From assembly GCF_008728965.1 (NCBI RefSeq), contig NZ_VSMC01000018.1, forward strand, positions 1-64,000: 64,000 nt of DNA, read 5' to 3'. This document shows, in pieces, positions 17,258 to 27,276 of this stretch. The stretch's first letter is position 1; each line of letters opens with the position of its first letter. Position numbers and translations under genes: made by a program. Source of the stretch: Heminiphilus faecis (GTDB lineage: Bacteria > Bacteroidota > Bacteroidia > Bacteroidales > Muribaculaceae). A model generated the notes under the pieces. The model saw only the letters and a list, made by a program, of their open reading frames with translations. It ran no database searches and was not told the DNA's origin.

Positions 17258-20200
17258 TCAGTCCTCGACAAGCCTGATAAATGCGGCATCCGAGTCACCA
17301 AACAATGCAGTAGCATCATTACTATACGTATTGAAATCAAATGTAGTATAATTGATATCCCATGCCGTTGTTCCAGAAGTAGTGCCGACCTCTTCTCCAT
17401 CGCCACTTACCCAGTATGTAGCACCAAACTGAGTATACATCGTATACAACAACGGGCGATATTCGGCAAAGTTACCGGCTCCATCAGGCATTCTGGCGGC
17501 TCGAGCGGCATATCTTAATACCCCACGGGCATTTCCCGGCTCATATATATGGTTCATTCCCGATTTTCTTGAGCCATCTTTACGGTGACCGTTGCCGGAA
17601 ACACCTATCGGAAAAAACAGGTTAAGACCATCTTTACCTACATTATAGACAAACCATCCACGCATGCCGTAACTTTGACGTTCACTCATGTCCAGATAAG
17701 TGGCATAACCGCAAGCCTTGACAACATCGGTCTGTGTCTGTGTGGCTCCGTCGCCATAAAGTACTCCGGCTCCGAAGTCGCACTCCTTGCGCAGATTCTC
17801 AAAATCCTCGTATTTCGGTACACGACACGTTTTGCCGTTGACGTCCAACGTCACGCCCTTGAATACAGCCGGTATATCGGACTTTATATCTTCCCACTTA
17901 GCCATAGGCTTATCAGCTTTATCGGGACTGAGGTCATATGGAGCAAGGTAGTAGGCGCTCTGTCCGTCAGGATAACTCTTGTAACGTGCATCACGCTTAT
18001 TGTTGACAGAAGCAATAGCCTCCAACAGGTTACCGCACTTGAACATAGAGCCCTCGCCACGCGGATACTCATATTCATGTCCCAAGAATGAACCGTCGCC
18101 GTTCTTTATCGCATACTGCAGATTGCAAGTATGCCACTTTGTATTTGACCCCGTAGCCATAGCCACAGGCGCGTAGCCCTGCCGCACCATTATACGGTGG
18201 GTACAGGTATAATTATGGTACAATACTTTTATAATAGCACAACGCACGGCTTCTTTATTAGCGCATTTCGACAAGAATTTGACATCAAATTGAATCTCAC
18301 TGTCAGTATATCCTTCAATTCTGTCGCCTTTGGCAGTCTTACCGCCGACAGACAGCCAACCACCGCCATCGGTTATATACTCAATCTCGGCACTCCACGG
18401 TCCTCCCGTCGAGATGACAGGCACATAGCTCATGCCGTCCACATCATCCTCCGAGTCAAGACGCATAAGATGGACATTAAACGGATCGGTACAATTCCAA
18501 CTGCGATAAATGCCCTTCGGGTTCACAATACGCGGCACCTGAAGCACTTTGGCGACAATCGACTGCTTTTTACCGTCAACAGTTGCGGTAAACTTAATCT
18601 CGGCATAACGATAATAGCCCATATAGGGATTATTGCCGCGGTAACCGGCTGTCTTGATAAGATTTATCTCACGGGAATACAACGGGATATGAAATGTGGT
18701 ATGCTTCACACCATTGACTGTCGTAGTAGACACTTCATAAGCACCGTCATTGGCAAAGTCATCATTAGCATTATCGCTACGACCCGAAACCGGAGTTTTA
18801 GTAACATTATAAAACCGATGACCGCGATGATTCACTTTTTCATTTAAAGAAGGATCACCCTCTCCTATCCAATATGCTTTATTATAAGGTATTCCATTGT
18901 ATTGACCATCAGATAGAGACTGATTATATTTATACTCTTTAGCAATACCTGAAACCTTACCGACAGAAGCCTTACGACCACGATCAGTACCGGGTTCAAG
19001 CGGAGCCATTCGAAGAGACAGAAAACCATGCCACGGACCATTACCTACAACCTTAGCGGTATCGCTATAATACTCCAGACCTGCAACTATTTCGCCGGGA
19101 TTATCAAGGGTAGAGGGCCCCCAGTCGGAGCGGATTATCTCGGCTTCGAGGTCGCCTTCGAGTTCACCGATTATGGTGACAGGATAAACCATGGACTGAT
19201 TGTACATGTAGGGCACGTAGTAGTACGGGATGGGCACCTTGATGCCGGGCTCTTCATTATAGTCTATGTGCCAGTCATAGTCGTTGGCCTTGCCGTTGAA
19301 ATGCAGGGTGAGCTTGTAGTGGTAGTTGCGCTCGGCGTTGTAGTCGTCTATGACGTTCTTGCCGAGCATGAAGCGGTATGTTATGTCGCCGTTGCTCACC
19401 ACGCCGTCACGCGAACGATAGAAAGCCTTTACCTCGACATATGTGCCGCAGGGTTTGTCATCTTTCAGTATATCGTCATCCTTTACCGCGCCGGTAGGAT
19501 TGCCGTCACCGTCGAGTTCAGGATACTGGCGCTTGTCCTTGCCGAGGCCCTGCATGTTTTCATAGAAGAACAGCGACAACTCATCGGGGGTGTGAGGATC
19601 ACGGAGGTTTTCGTCATCTTCGGCAAGACTGCCGTTATCCTTCGAGGGAAACTTACGCCCCTTCACTATAGTATACCAACCGGTGTTGTACTTGCCGCCA
19701 TCGGCAGCCGGCAAGCCGCGGGTATAGTCAAGATATTGGCCGACCTGATGCTCCTCGGCGGGACGCGACAGAAGGCTGTCGGTTTTTGTAACACAACTTT
19801 TGCGGCCAAGGTCGCACCCGGCCGGAATGTCCTTTATGGCCGCCGACTTGAGATGAATCCATATATTGTCGCGCAGGTCAGATCCGTCAAAGGCTATGGT
19901 GAGCTTTGATGCTGCCCGTCGTAGCCAAGACTTCAACTGCATGCCGTCGCGGTTGACAACTACGGATGGCAGGTCCGCTCCGGAGAAGAACGAAGAGGCT
20001 TCACGCGAAGTCTGGTCGGTCGTGAAGCAGCCAAACATCTCCGCGTTGTTGGCAAGACAGGAAGCATCCCACTCAAGGCGCAGACCACGCAGGCCGTCGA
20101 TAGTTTTTACAGCCTCTTTGCGCTCTGCATCAACAAACAGTTCGTGGTAAGTTGTGGTGGCCTCAGAATATTTGTCGGACTTGGCATTGCCGAGATTGGC

Positions 20201-20683
20201 CACGCCGACTATGTAATACTGCCCGTAAGGTATCTTGATAACGTCAAACCGTCCGCTCATTGACTTGTCCTGCGCGAGCTTGCCGTTGGAAGCGTCGGAG
20301 GGGTCGCGGGGCACATCCTTGAAGCGGTCAACGCCGTAGAAGAAGTGCGAGTCGGGAAGATCGACGGGCTTCTGGGCCTGTTCTTTATTGTAGTAATAGA
20401 TGTAGTCATCGAGCAGATTGCCGCCTTTGTCGTAGAAGAGCACACACATGTCGACGATGCCGTTAAGGGCGTCGCCCTTGGCATTTGACTCCGCGGCACG
20501 ACTGCCGGTGAGTCCCTCGGACATAGGAGTAAACTCCATCTGCAATGATATAGTGCCGATGCCTTCGGGGATGAAAAGCGAATCGTCGCGGAAGTCATCC
20601 TCACAGGATACGAACATAAGCGATGCCATACAAGCGGTGGCGGCAGCCGTAGCGAAGCTTATAAAGGTTTTGAAGCAATTCAT
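17258..20683 (-). CDS. Large fimbrial lipoprotein (DUF4906/Mfa-type, probable tip component)
   Basis: 1141 residues, with a lipobox MFVSC (Cys27). The N-terminal half has the beta-sandwich look of Mfa-type fimbrillins (MCVLFYDKGGNLLDDYIYYY, then several Ig-like stretches up to about 750). The C-terminal ~300 residues (from HTCNLQYAIKNGDGSFLGHE to DAAFIRLVED) resemble FISUMP-type domains that end in a short AFIRLVxD strand. It is the last gene of a six-gene fimbrial operon; in Bacteroidales such oversized last genes are thought to be tip adhesins. Base composition matches the rest of the operon. The exact domain assignment is by eye. Confidence 0.7.
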   Translation of the reverse strand: MNCFKTFISFATAAATACMASLMFVSCEDDFRDDSLFIPEGIGTISLQMEFTPMSEGLTGSRAAESNAKGDALNGIVDMCVLFYDKGGNLLDDYIYYYNKEQAQKPVDLPDSHFFYGVDRFKDVPRDPSDASNGKLAQDKSMSGRFDVIKIPYGQYYIVGVANLGNAKSDKYSEATTTYHELFVDAERKEAVKTIDGLRGLRLEWDASCLANNAEMFGCFTTDQTSREASSFFSGADLPSVVVNRDGMQLKSWLRRAASKLTIAFDGSDLRDNIWIHLKSAAIKDIPAGCDLGRKSCVTKTDSLLSRPAEEHQVGQYLDYTRGLPAADGGKYNTGWYTIVKGRKFPSKDNGSLAEDDENLRDPHTPDELSLFFYENMQGLGKDKRQYPELDGDGNPTGAVKDDDILKDDKPCGTYVEVKAFYRSRDGVVSNGDITYRFMLGKNVIDDYNAERNYHYKLTLHFNGKANDYDWHIDYNEEPGIKVPIPYYYVPYMYNQSMVYPVTIIGELEGDLEAEIIRSDWGPSTLDNPGEIVAGLEYYSDTAKVVGNGPWHGFLSLRMAPLEPGTDRGRKASVGKVSGIAKEYKYNQSLSDGQYNGIPYNKAYWIGEGDPSLNEKVNHRGHRFYNVTKTPVSGRSDNANDDFANDGAYEVSTTTVNGVKHTTFHIPLYSREINLIKTAGYRGNNPYMGYYRYAEIKFTATVDGKKQSIVAKVLQVPRIVNPKGIYRSWNCTDPFNVHLMRLDSEDDVDGMSYVPVISTGGPWSAEIEYITDGGGWLSVGGKTAKGDRIEGYTDSEIQFDVKFLSKCANKEAVRCAIIKVLYHNYTCTHRIMVRQGYAPVAMATGSNTKWHTCNLQYAIKNGDGSFLGHEYEYPRGEGSMFKCGNLLEAIASVNNKRDARYKSYPDGQSAYYLAPYDLSPDKADKPMAKWEDIKSDIPAVFKGVTLDVNGKTCRVPKYEDFENLRKECDFGAGVLYGDGATQTQTDVVKACGYATYLDMSERQSYGMRGWFVYNVGKDGLNLFFPIGVSGNGHRKDGSRKSGMNHIYEPGNARGVLRYAARAARMPDGAGNFAEYRPLLYTMYTQFGATYWVSGDGEEVGTTSGTTAWDINYTTFDFNTYSNDATALFGDSDAAFIRLVED

Positions 20684-20818
20684 GCTGGTTATTATTTGTT
20701 TTTATTCAAAATATGCAGAACACTGTGCATAATGCCGTGCCATGCCGGACGTAATGCAACCTCGGAAACCGTGACGAACCGGCGTCCATATCGACAATGT
20801 GTACACAACAGTCATGGG

Positions 20819-22129
20819 TCAGGGATTCTGCGGTGGTTCCGGACCATTTATATCGCCGTTGGGGTCGCGATCAAGACCAAACTCCGGATCGAGGTTCTCG
20901 TAAGCATAGGGCTGCTCCTCGACATTCAATATTATATTATAGTAGCGTCCTATCGACACATTGACTACAACATGGGTGTCGCGGAAGAGCGAGGCCAGCT
21001 GCGGCATAACACCGGTGTACTCGCGCTTCACCCAATTGGCCGGGGTGTCGACTTCACCCTCAGGCAACTCCTCGGTAAACAGAGTAAGCATATACTGCTG
21101 TAGCATGAGAGGGTCGTCGTCAAGAGCCTGATTGCGGCTCTCGTGGATGTATACGGCTTTCGGTGCCGTCCATGTGTTGGAGCCGGCGGCGTAGCCGATA
21201 ACCGGAGCATCGGCGTAACTGTAGTCAAACGCATCGGGAAGCGCTCCGTCGGGCAGAGTGTAATCGGTCATCCACTGATAAACGGGTATGTCATCCTCCG
21301 TTTTTTTCTTCACCTCCTCTACCATCCAGTCAATCCACCGGCCAGAAAGGTCCACTGCGGTCTTGCGGTCGGTATCGGCGACCCAGTAAGATGCCGGAGA
21401 ACCGTGACGGTTTACACGCGGCATAAGGTAGTTGCAGCCGGCTATAGGGTCAAGCCGCCATCCGAGCAATTTTATGGTGCGTTTCTGAGGCGCCACGGAT
21501 GCATCGGAGTTCACCGGATCGGCAGTGCGGTTTTCGACGCTCAGCGACAGCTTGTTGACCGTACGGACTATGTAGCACGTAACCTCGGTGCGCTCCTTGT
21601 CAGTGACATTGAAGTCATAGACGGCGCTCATGGGAAGAGAGGCAATGGCGCTTTGATCGGCGGGAAGGCTGAAAACGGCTTTGTCGACCGGTGCGAGTCC
21701 GTCATCGCCGGGCAGATACATGGCCCCGAGCTTTATGTCAAGCTGATTGCCGCCGGCCGCCATTTTGTAGTCCTCACAGTTGGCTATGAAGTAAATACGC
21801 TTCTGAGTATTGCGTTTCACTTCATAACTGCGGGTGTCGGAGAGCTTCACGGCGCCTGCAAACGACTGGTAGTCGTTATGCTCGACCCTCCACGGCTCGG
21901 CAACTGACTTACGGCTAAGTATGACCACACGCAGGCTGTGGAGTTTCTCAATGTCAGAGGCAGCGTCGGACAGGTCGGCGTCAACAGCCCTTGTGTGGAG
22001 CGACAGTGTGACCATGTCGTCATCGCCGACGGCCTGCGGTTCATCATAGGAGCCGGAACAAGCGGCCGCAGAGAGAACGATTGCCGTGCATGACACCGAT
22101 TTAATAAAATATGTCATCAACCGATTCAT
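20819..22129 (-). CDS. Fimbrillin-like lipoprotein
   Basis: 436 residues with a lipobox AAAC (Cys24). Beta-rich sequence with the Mfa/FimA-type opening (VTLSLHTRAVD, LHSLRVVILSRKS) and RIYFIANCEDY, the strand phrase of fimbrillin N domains. It has a proline-rich acidic C terminus (EFGLDRDPNGDINGPEPPQNP). It sits between the Mfa2-type anchor and the large tip-like protein. It is probably an accessory or minor fimbrial subunit. Confidence 0.75.
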   Translation of the reverse strand: MNRLMTYFIKSVSCTAIVLSAAACSGSYDEPQAVGDDDMVTLSLHTRAVDADLSDAASDIEKLHSLRVVILSRKSVAEPWRVEHNDYQSFAGAVKLSDTRSYEVKRNTQKRIYFIANCEDYKMAAGGNQLDIKLGAMYLPGDDGLAPVDKAVFSLPADQSAIASLPMSAVYDFNVTDKERTEVTCYIVRTVNKLSLSVENRTADPVNSDASVAPQKRTIKLLGWRLDPIAGCNYLMPRVNRHGSPASYWVADTDRKTAVDLSGRWIDWMVEEVKKKTEDDIPVYQWMTDYTLPDGALPDAFDYSYADAPVIGYAAGSNTWTAPKAVYIHESRNQALDDDPLMLQQYMLTLFTEELPEGEVDTPANWVKREYTGVMPQLASLFRDTHVVVNVSIGRYYNIILNVEEQPYAYENLDPEFGLDRDPNGDINGPEPPQNP

Positions 22130-22169
22130 TCAAGAATATAATCAGAACTGATTGTATATATCAAAGTGT

Positions 22170-23222
22170 TTAAAACTCCGCATCATTTATACGCACCACC
22201 CAGTCATTGACCACGATGCGCGTATTGAGCCAAGTGCCGTCAGTGCGAAGAAAGAAGAAAAGAGTATAGTCGCTCTCACGGTCAAGATACTCCTGCGTCG
22301 ACTTTATACTGTAAGGAGGCTGCTTGTAGCGGTCGCTACAGAGCAACGCCAGATATTTTATCAGCGGAAAGTCGATGACTGTGGCTCCGTCGCCGCTACG
22401 TGTTATGAGCAGACGCGGAGTGTTTTTGGTCATAAGCCTCGATGTGCTCATCTCGGCATAAGCCACAGTCACAGGCTGCGGCACCACCTCGTCGCCGAGA
22501 ATTGACACACCGGTCTGCGCCTGTCCGGTAGCCCACGGCGTATACACCACCGGATCCACGCCGTCGGTGATAAGATCGTTATCATGGCCGAAGAGCGAAT
22601 TACAGTCGGTAATCGAGAAGTCAAAGTCATCGGGATGCACCGTACCGCCCTTTTCCTGCTGAAGTACGACGCGGATGTTGTTGGTATTCTTCATCATCTT
22701 TACCGTGCCTTCGGTGTAGAGGTCGGACGTAGCGAGCGACAGCTCACCCCAGAACATGTCATGGAGACGTCGTTCGGCAGGTTGCGGCGAGTATACACGA
22801 TCAAGATGCATGAGCGTGCTCAAGTCAATACGGCGACTTTCGGGCGCGGGCTCTTTAACAAGTGAAAAGGCGGCCTTGTCACAGGCAAGTCCTCCGAAAG
22901 CCACGAATTGATAGTTTCCCGGCTCGAGATCGAGGGTCATGCGGTAGGATTCATCCTGAAGCTCGGCTCCGGTGACTGTCTTTTTATCCACGAAATTGCC
23001 ATCATTGTCGTAAATGAACAGCGACAGACAGTCGACCTGCTTTGGAAAAGCGTTAGCCCACTCCATGTTGTAGTCATATACGAAGCGGAGCCTGACACCA
23101 TGGGGGCACGGGTCAAGGTCTTCGTACAGACTCTCGCACGACGTGAAAGCAAAGCCCATAGATGCGATGCAGCACATCGCACCTATAAGCCGGGATAATA
23201 CGGTTAATCTCTTGCCAAACAT
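22170..23222 (-). CDS. mfa2: FimB/Mfa2-family fimbrial anchor lipoprotein
   Basis: 350 residues, lipobox FTSC (Cys29). The segment CESLYEDLDPCPHGVRLRF and the following DYNMEWANAFPKQVDCLSLF are highly characteristic of the FimB/Mfa2 family, which anchors the fimbria to the outer membrane and limits its length. It is 12 bp downstream of the Mfa1-type major subunit. The C terminus (VNDWVVRINDAEF) echoes the VRVNDIEF ending of the major subunit. Confidence 0.9.
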   Translation of the reverse strand: MFGKRLTVLSRLIGAMCCIASMGFAFTSCESLYEDLDPCPHGVRLRFVYDYNMEWANAFPKQVDCLSLFIYDNDGNFVDKKTVTGAELQDESYRMTLDLEPGNYQFVAFGGLACDKAAFSLVKEPAPESRRIDLSTLMHLDRVYSPQPAERRLHDMFWGELSLATSDLYTEGTVKMMKNTNNIRVVLQQEKGGTVHPDDFDFSITDCNSLFGHDNDLITDGVDPVVYTPWATGQAQTGVSILGDEVVPQPVTVAYAEMSTSRLMTKNTPRLLITRSGDGATVIDFPLIKYLALLCSDRYKQPPYSIKSTQEYLDRESDYTLFFFLRTDGTWLNTRIVVNDWVVRINDAEF

Positions 23223-23234
23223 GTTTGGATAAGT

Positions 23235-25226
23235 TTAAAATTCGATATCATTTACGCGTACAACCCAAGGAAGAGTCTCGGACTGAACATCGAAGTAAAC
23301 GTTGCCTTCTTCGTCAGGATCTTCGGGATCAACGGGATCGGGATCATTCTCCGGCACGCGGGGATGACCGAGACGGCGTATGTTGGTCACCGCAAGTTTA
23401 TATACGTTGTTGCGCACGACGGCAAACTCCATGGGTCCCATGACGCCGTTGTTGCCGTTATCGTTGTGGCGGTTCCAATAGAAGTAGAAGCAATAGTATC
23501 CGGGACCGTACTTGTCATCACGGCTCGACTCATAGAGCGTGAAGTCACAGGCGGTGGCAGCCTTCTTGAAGTCAAGCAGAGTAGGATTGTCATTGGCTTT
23601 CTTGTCATTATGCCATATATTCCACTTATAGTCGGGCGAGGCAGGGTCATTGCTGTATATGGGAGTATCGCCGGCAGCAGGGTCGTTGGCTCCTGCAGGA
23701 TTACCGAAAGCGGCCTTGTACATGTCGCTACCCTTTCCGGCAGCAAGAGCTGCAGCGCGTACCTCGGTCCAAGTAACGTATATGTCGTTGGCATAAGTGT
23801 ACAGAATGGGATCCTGACGAGAGTTGCCCTCCGCATTCTTTACAGCATCGGCAAGAGTGCCAGTAATGCCGTCGGGTACAATCATCTTACCCTTGAACAC
23901 CACTCCGGTCGTAATGCCGACCTGCTGATTGGCCACCGGTCCGGGTATAGTGTTTTCGGTCACATAGCGCCATACATGGTAGCCCGCCACCACGTTATCA
24001 CCGGGCGTCCAGCCTTCATCATTGTCCTCACGGCCGCCAAGGACATCGGTTATAACCGACGTATACCACTGGTTACGAGCCATCTCATTGATAAAGGCGC
24101 CATTATCGCTTATATTAAACAGGCAGAAGTTGAAGTTATCGGAAAAGGTATTGTTTTTGATGATGGAGCCGTCGGATTTTGCTGCGGCATCGGTGTCTAC
24201 GACATAATTGCAGTCATCGTCGCTGTTGAAATACTCCAGACCTCCGACAGTATAGTTAGCGCCGGCATTGTTGGCACCGGGAACCATACCGTCGTCCGAT
24301 ACACGGCGCAGGAAGTAGAAGTTCTTGCTCATATTGACAAGAGCCATTTTCTGAAGCTGTATCTGCAGAGCAGTCTTTCCACCCTCAGTGACTACATCGT
24401 AAGTGTTTGCACCTTTGGGGCTGCCGTCACGAAAGTCGAAGCGGGCCACGCTACGCTCCACTTTAATAGCGCCGCTATTATCAATCTGACTGTCAGAGTC
24501 ACCGTCTTCATGATTTTTACCCGAAAGTTTGAACGCCGTAGAAGGAGACGAGTGGTGTTCCCAGTCCTTATAAGTCTTCGGAAGTGTCTTGACCACAGCT
24601 ACGGCCGAAGTCATAAGGAAGCCGGTTTTGTGTTCAGGACCGCCCCATATAGCGGAGTTCGAAGCCGAGCCGGCATCAGGAGTCTCGATGTTGGTGCACA
24701 CTTCATCGATCCACTTCTTGTCATGGGCGGTAAAAGCAGTGGCAACAATAGCTTTAAGCCGCTCGGTAGGATTGCAGAACAGCCATACGTTCACTTTCTG
24801 ACGTTGCTCGTCGAGCACACCGTCCTCACCGCCGTAATATGCGGCCAGTGTCGACTTGTCGATTTTCTGGGTAGAATTGACAAGATTGGTCTTTCCGTTC
24901 TCAGGTGTAGCCGATCCGTCCTGTTCTCCATAAGCTATGATCAGGTCATCGTTGTCAGTAAAGACAAGCATCATGTTGTTCACGCGATTTTCATCATCGC
25001 TACCTACTTCCACTCCGCCGGTGCTTCCGCCGCCGGGCTTGGGATCGGTTTCGCTACGGCCGCCGTTGTTTCCGGTCGGTAGTTTGGCCACAATGTTAAG
25101 ATATACTGCATCATTAGGATGTACCGGTGAAGGTTCATCGCCTGTCAGTCTGTCGCTGCTGCAGCCTGTCATAATGGAGGCCACGGCAAGTGCGAGAAAC
25201 GATTTGCTCCAAAATTTCTTTTCCAT
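23235..25226 (-). CDS. mfa1: Mfa1-family major fimbrial subunit
   Basis: 663 residues, lipobox MTGC (Cys22). The N domain contains DDENRVNNMMLVFTDNDDLI and WLFCNPTERLKAI, typical of Mfa1/P. gingivalis-type fimbrillins that are exported as lipoproteins, cleaved by an Arg-specific protease and polymerised by strand exchange. RSETDPKPGGG in the N-terminal leader may contain the processing Arg. The C-terminal strand TLPWVVRVNDIEF would be the donor strand. It is followed directly by the Mfa2-type anchor. Confidence 0.85.
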   Translation of the reverse strand: MEKKFWSKSFLALAVASIMTGCSSDRLTGDEPSPVHPNDAVYLNIVAKLPTGNNGGRSETDPKPGGGSTGGVEVGSDDENRVNNMMLVFTDNDDLIIAYGEQDGSATPENGKTNLVNSTQKIDKSTLAAYYGGEDGVLDEQRQKVNVWLFCNPTERLKAIVATAFTAHDKKWIDEVCTNIETPDAGSASNSAIWGGPEHKTGFLMTSAVAVVKTLPKTYKDWEHHSSPSTAFKLSGKNHEDGDSDSQIDNSGAIKVERSVARFDFRDGSPKGANTYDVVTEGGKTALQIQLQKMALVNMSKNFYFLRRVSDDGMVPGANNAGANYTVGGLEYFNSDDDCNYVVDTDAAAKSDGSIIKNNTFSDNFNFCLFNISDNGAFINEMARNQWYTSVITDVLGGREDNDEGWTPGDNVVAGYHVWRYVTENTIPGPVANQQVGITTGVVFKGKMIVPDGITGTLADAVKNAEGNSRQDPILYTYANDIYVTWTEVRAAALAAGKGSDMYKAAFGNPAGANDPAAGDTPIYSNDPASPDYKWNIWHNDKKANDNPTLLDFKKAATACDFTLYESSRDDKYGPGYYCFYFYWNRHNDNGNNGVMGPMEFAVVRNNVYKLAVTNIRRLGHPRVPENDPDPVDPEDPDEEGNVYFDVQSETLPWVVRVNDIEF

Positions 25227-25245
25227 AGATATATAATGATTTTGT

Positions 25246-26682
25246 TTATTTTATTTCGTTTATATGCTTTATCATAGCGGTGGCTTTAGCTACACCTCGG
25301 CGCTCGGCCTCGACAAAAAGCCTCAGCGCACTGTCATAGTCACCTGATATGGCCGCATAGACACCGCGGGCATATCCTGCCTCGGGCGATGAACCGGCAT
25401 TATCGAGGTAACGTTGCGCCCGTTTCATATCGCCGGCCTGCATAGAGGCATTGGCGGCATTAAGATTGGCCACGGGGTCATCGGGATACATGCGCACGGC
25501 TATATCGAAGGTTTCCTCAAATTCGGCACTACCGGGCACCATGTCGCGTGCGGCAAGATACATCTCGTTAAGACTCAGTTTAGAGGGCTGCGTCTTTATC
25601 AGACGCTTGATCTCATCAATGTCGGTATAGGCGCGCACCTCATACTTGACGGCATAGTCAGAATGACGAAGACCGGGATAAACCTCCTTCAACAGGAAAG
25701 CATAGTCAACCGGATAATTGCGCTTGATTCTGGCCTCCTTCTCGTCGGGGTCCATATCAGTGCGTATAAGAGCAAGGATGCCGTCTTTAGCAGCGAGCGA
25801 CGATGAGGCCACATAACGCTCAAGACCGGCCCAGTCCTCAGGCTCGTAATCGGTCGATATGATCGACTCGGGAAACGAATACTGTTGCTGCACGTAGTTC
25901 TTTAGCGACTTTGTACGACCCTTGGCGAGACGCTCGTTGTTGGAATACGGACTCTCGGGCGAAGCGTAACCCTTTATGGTCAGCTCTATGATGCGCGAGT
26001 CGGAGTCGTTGCGTACGGCATCGATTGTGGCTATTATCTTCTGCAACTCGACGGGATTGCGGCGATAATCGGGATAGATCTCGGTGCGGCTGACAGGGAA
26101 ATCTATATAGGCCGAGCCCTCAAGCACATTGATCTTTTGCATGGCCTCTGGGCGAACGTAAATAAATTCGGGAGCGAACTTCTTCGGGTGTTTCGGCTCG
26201 AGATCGAGCGCCAGCAGCGGTGCAGAGCCACCGTCAAGTGACTCGCTGCAGCAGCCGCAAGTCTCGTTGGCGGCACCCAAAACGGCCTTACCCATCCAAG
26301 CCACGTAAGGCACCACGGTGCGGTACTTTATAACGGAGGTCTTGCCGCTGCGGTAAAGTTCAGTATCAGAGGGCTGCACACCGTTGCGCAGATGATGATA
26401 GTAGCGGCTGCGGCCTGCTACCATTACAGCCGGCAGGTCGAGAGTGTCGGCTCCGGCAGTAAGTCGCGGAGTGATTATAACCTCGCGGTTGGTTGACACA
26501 TCGAGTGTCGAGACATCGATGTCCATCGACACAAACAGTTTATCGTTGTTGCGCGACACCGCTACATCGCGCATGGTTACGCGTCCGTCCATTATGGTCT
26601 GCGCCACAGCCGAGGGCACACCGCAAAGCAACATAGCGAAACACAATATATTTGCGATTGAAATGATCGGTTTCATATTCAT
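25246..26682 (-). CDS. DUF3868/OmpA-like fimbrial operon protein
   Basis: 478 residues with a signal peptide (1-27, ending AVA). The N half is a beta-rich DUF3868 domain; the middle has an OmpA-like segment, ELTIKGYASPESPYSNNERL, followed by helix-rich TPR-like sequence to the end (VANLNAANASMQAGDMKRAQ). Proteins of this type sit in Bacteroidales mfa-like operons, next to DUF3575 proteins, and probably couple the fimbrial assembly to peptidoglycan. Confidence 0.85.
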   Translation of the reverse strand: MNMKPIISIANILCFAMLLCGVPSAVAQTIMDGRVTMRDVAVSRNNDKLFVSMDIDVSTLDVSTNREVIITPRLTAGADTLDLPAVMVAGRSRYYHHLRNGVQPSDTELYRSGKTSVIKYRTVVPYVAWMGKAVLGAANETCGCCSESLDGGSAPLLALDLEPKHPKKFAPEFIYVRPEAMQKINVLEGSAYIDFPVSRTEIYPDYRRNPVELQKIIATIDAVRNDSDSRIIELTIKGYASPESPYSNNERLAKGRTKSLKNYVQQQYSFPESIISTDYEPEDWAGLERYVASSSLAAKDGILALIRTDMDPDEKEARIKRNYPVDYAFLLKEVYPGLRHSDYAVKYEVRAYTDIDEIKRLIKTQPSKLSLNEMYLAARDMVPGSAEFEETFDIAVRMYPDDPVANLNAANASMQAGDMKRAQRYLDNAGSSPEAGYARGVYAAISGDYDSALRLFVEAERRGVAKATAMIKHINEIK

Positions 26683-26691
26683 CGAAGTGAT

Positions 26692-27276
26692 TTAAAAGGT
26701 ATAAATTAGATTTATGGCCGCTTTGGTAGGACCTACATAGTTGTGGGCCTTGTCGGAGGCCACTTTGGTGCCGCAATTGGCGCAGGGGTACACGTCATAG
26801 CGTGTGTAGACCCATCCGAGTCCTATCTCGGCCTCGATATTCCAGTGACGGTCTATTATCCAAGAGTAGCCGTAAGCCAATCCTGCTCCGACAGCCCACC
26901 CCTGATAACGGTGGTCGGTAAGTACGGAGAAGTCGGTACCGAGGAAGTTGAGTGAATTGTGTATGTTACCGGCATTGTACTGACCGCCCAGCAAATGGGC
27001 ACCGACAAAATGTCCGGCAAAACGGTCGCAGAACCAATAGCTTGCCTCAGGCTGAAGCAGCCAATGCTTCCACTTACGGTCGCCGACGGTCCATAAGTTC
27101 ATGTCGGCCGATACATCTAAGGTCCACCGCGGAGCGAGTCCCACCTCCACGCCGGCATTGACGTTCAGCAATGCGTCATAGAGCAGATTGGTCTTCACCG
27201 CGACATCCTGCGCTCTAACTGTCCGAAGCAACCCTGTCGAGAGCACTATCAACAGTAGTAAAATCGTTCGTTTCAT
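26692..27276 (-). CDS. DUF3575 beta-barrel protein, first gene of the fimbrial operon
   Basis: 194 residues from the ATG 27274-27276, which begins a signal peptide (MKRTILLLLIVLSTGLLRTVRA); the open frame to 27450 lacks coding character. AVKTNLLYDALLNVNAGVEV and the closing YVGPTKAAINLIYTF are typical of DUF3575 barrels. It contains a YPCANCG motif near 165. It lies 9 bp before the DUF3868 gene. No strong -7 box is seen just upstream. Confidence 0.85.
   Translation of the reverse strand: MKRTILLLLIVLSTGLLRTVRAQDVAVKTNLLYDALLNVNAGVEVGLAPRWTLDVSADMNLWTVGDRKWKHWLLQPEASYWFCDRFAGHFVGAHLLGGQYNAGNIHNSLNFLGTDFSVLTDHRYQGWAVGAGLAYGYSWIIDRHWNIEAEIGLGWVYTRYDVYPCANCGTKVASDKAHNYVGPTKAAINLIYTF

Noticed and set aside
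19028-19909. 293-codon plus-strand open frame within the large fimbrial gene
   Set aside because: Antisense shadow of a well-supported lipoprotein gene; low-complexity I/V/G composition typical of shadows. The same applies to 18197-18847 and 23364-25082.
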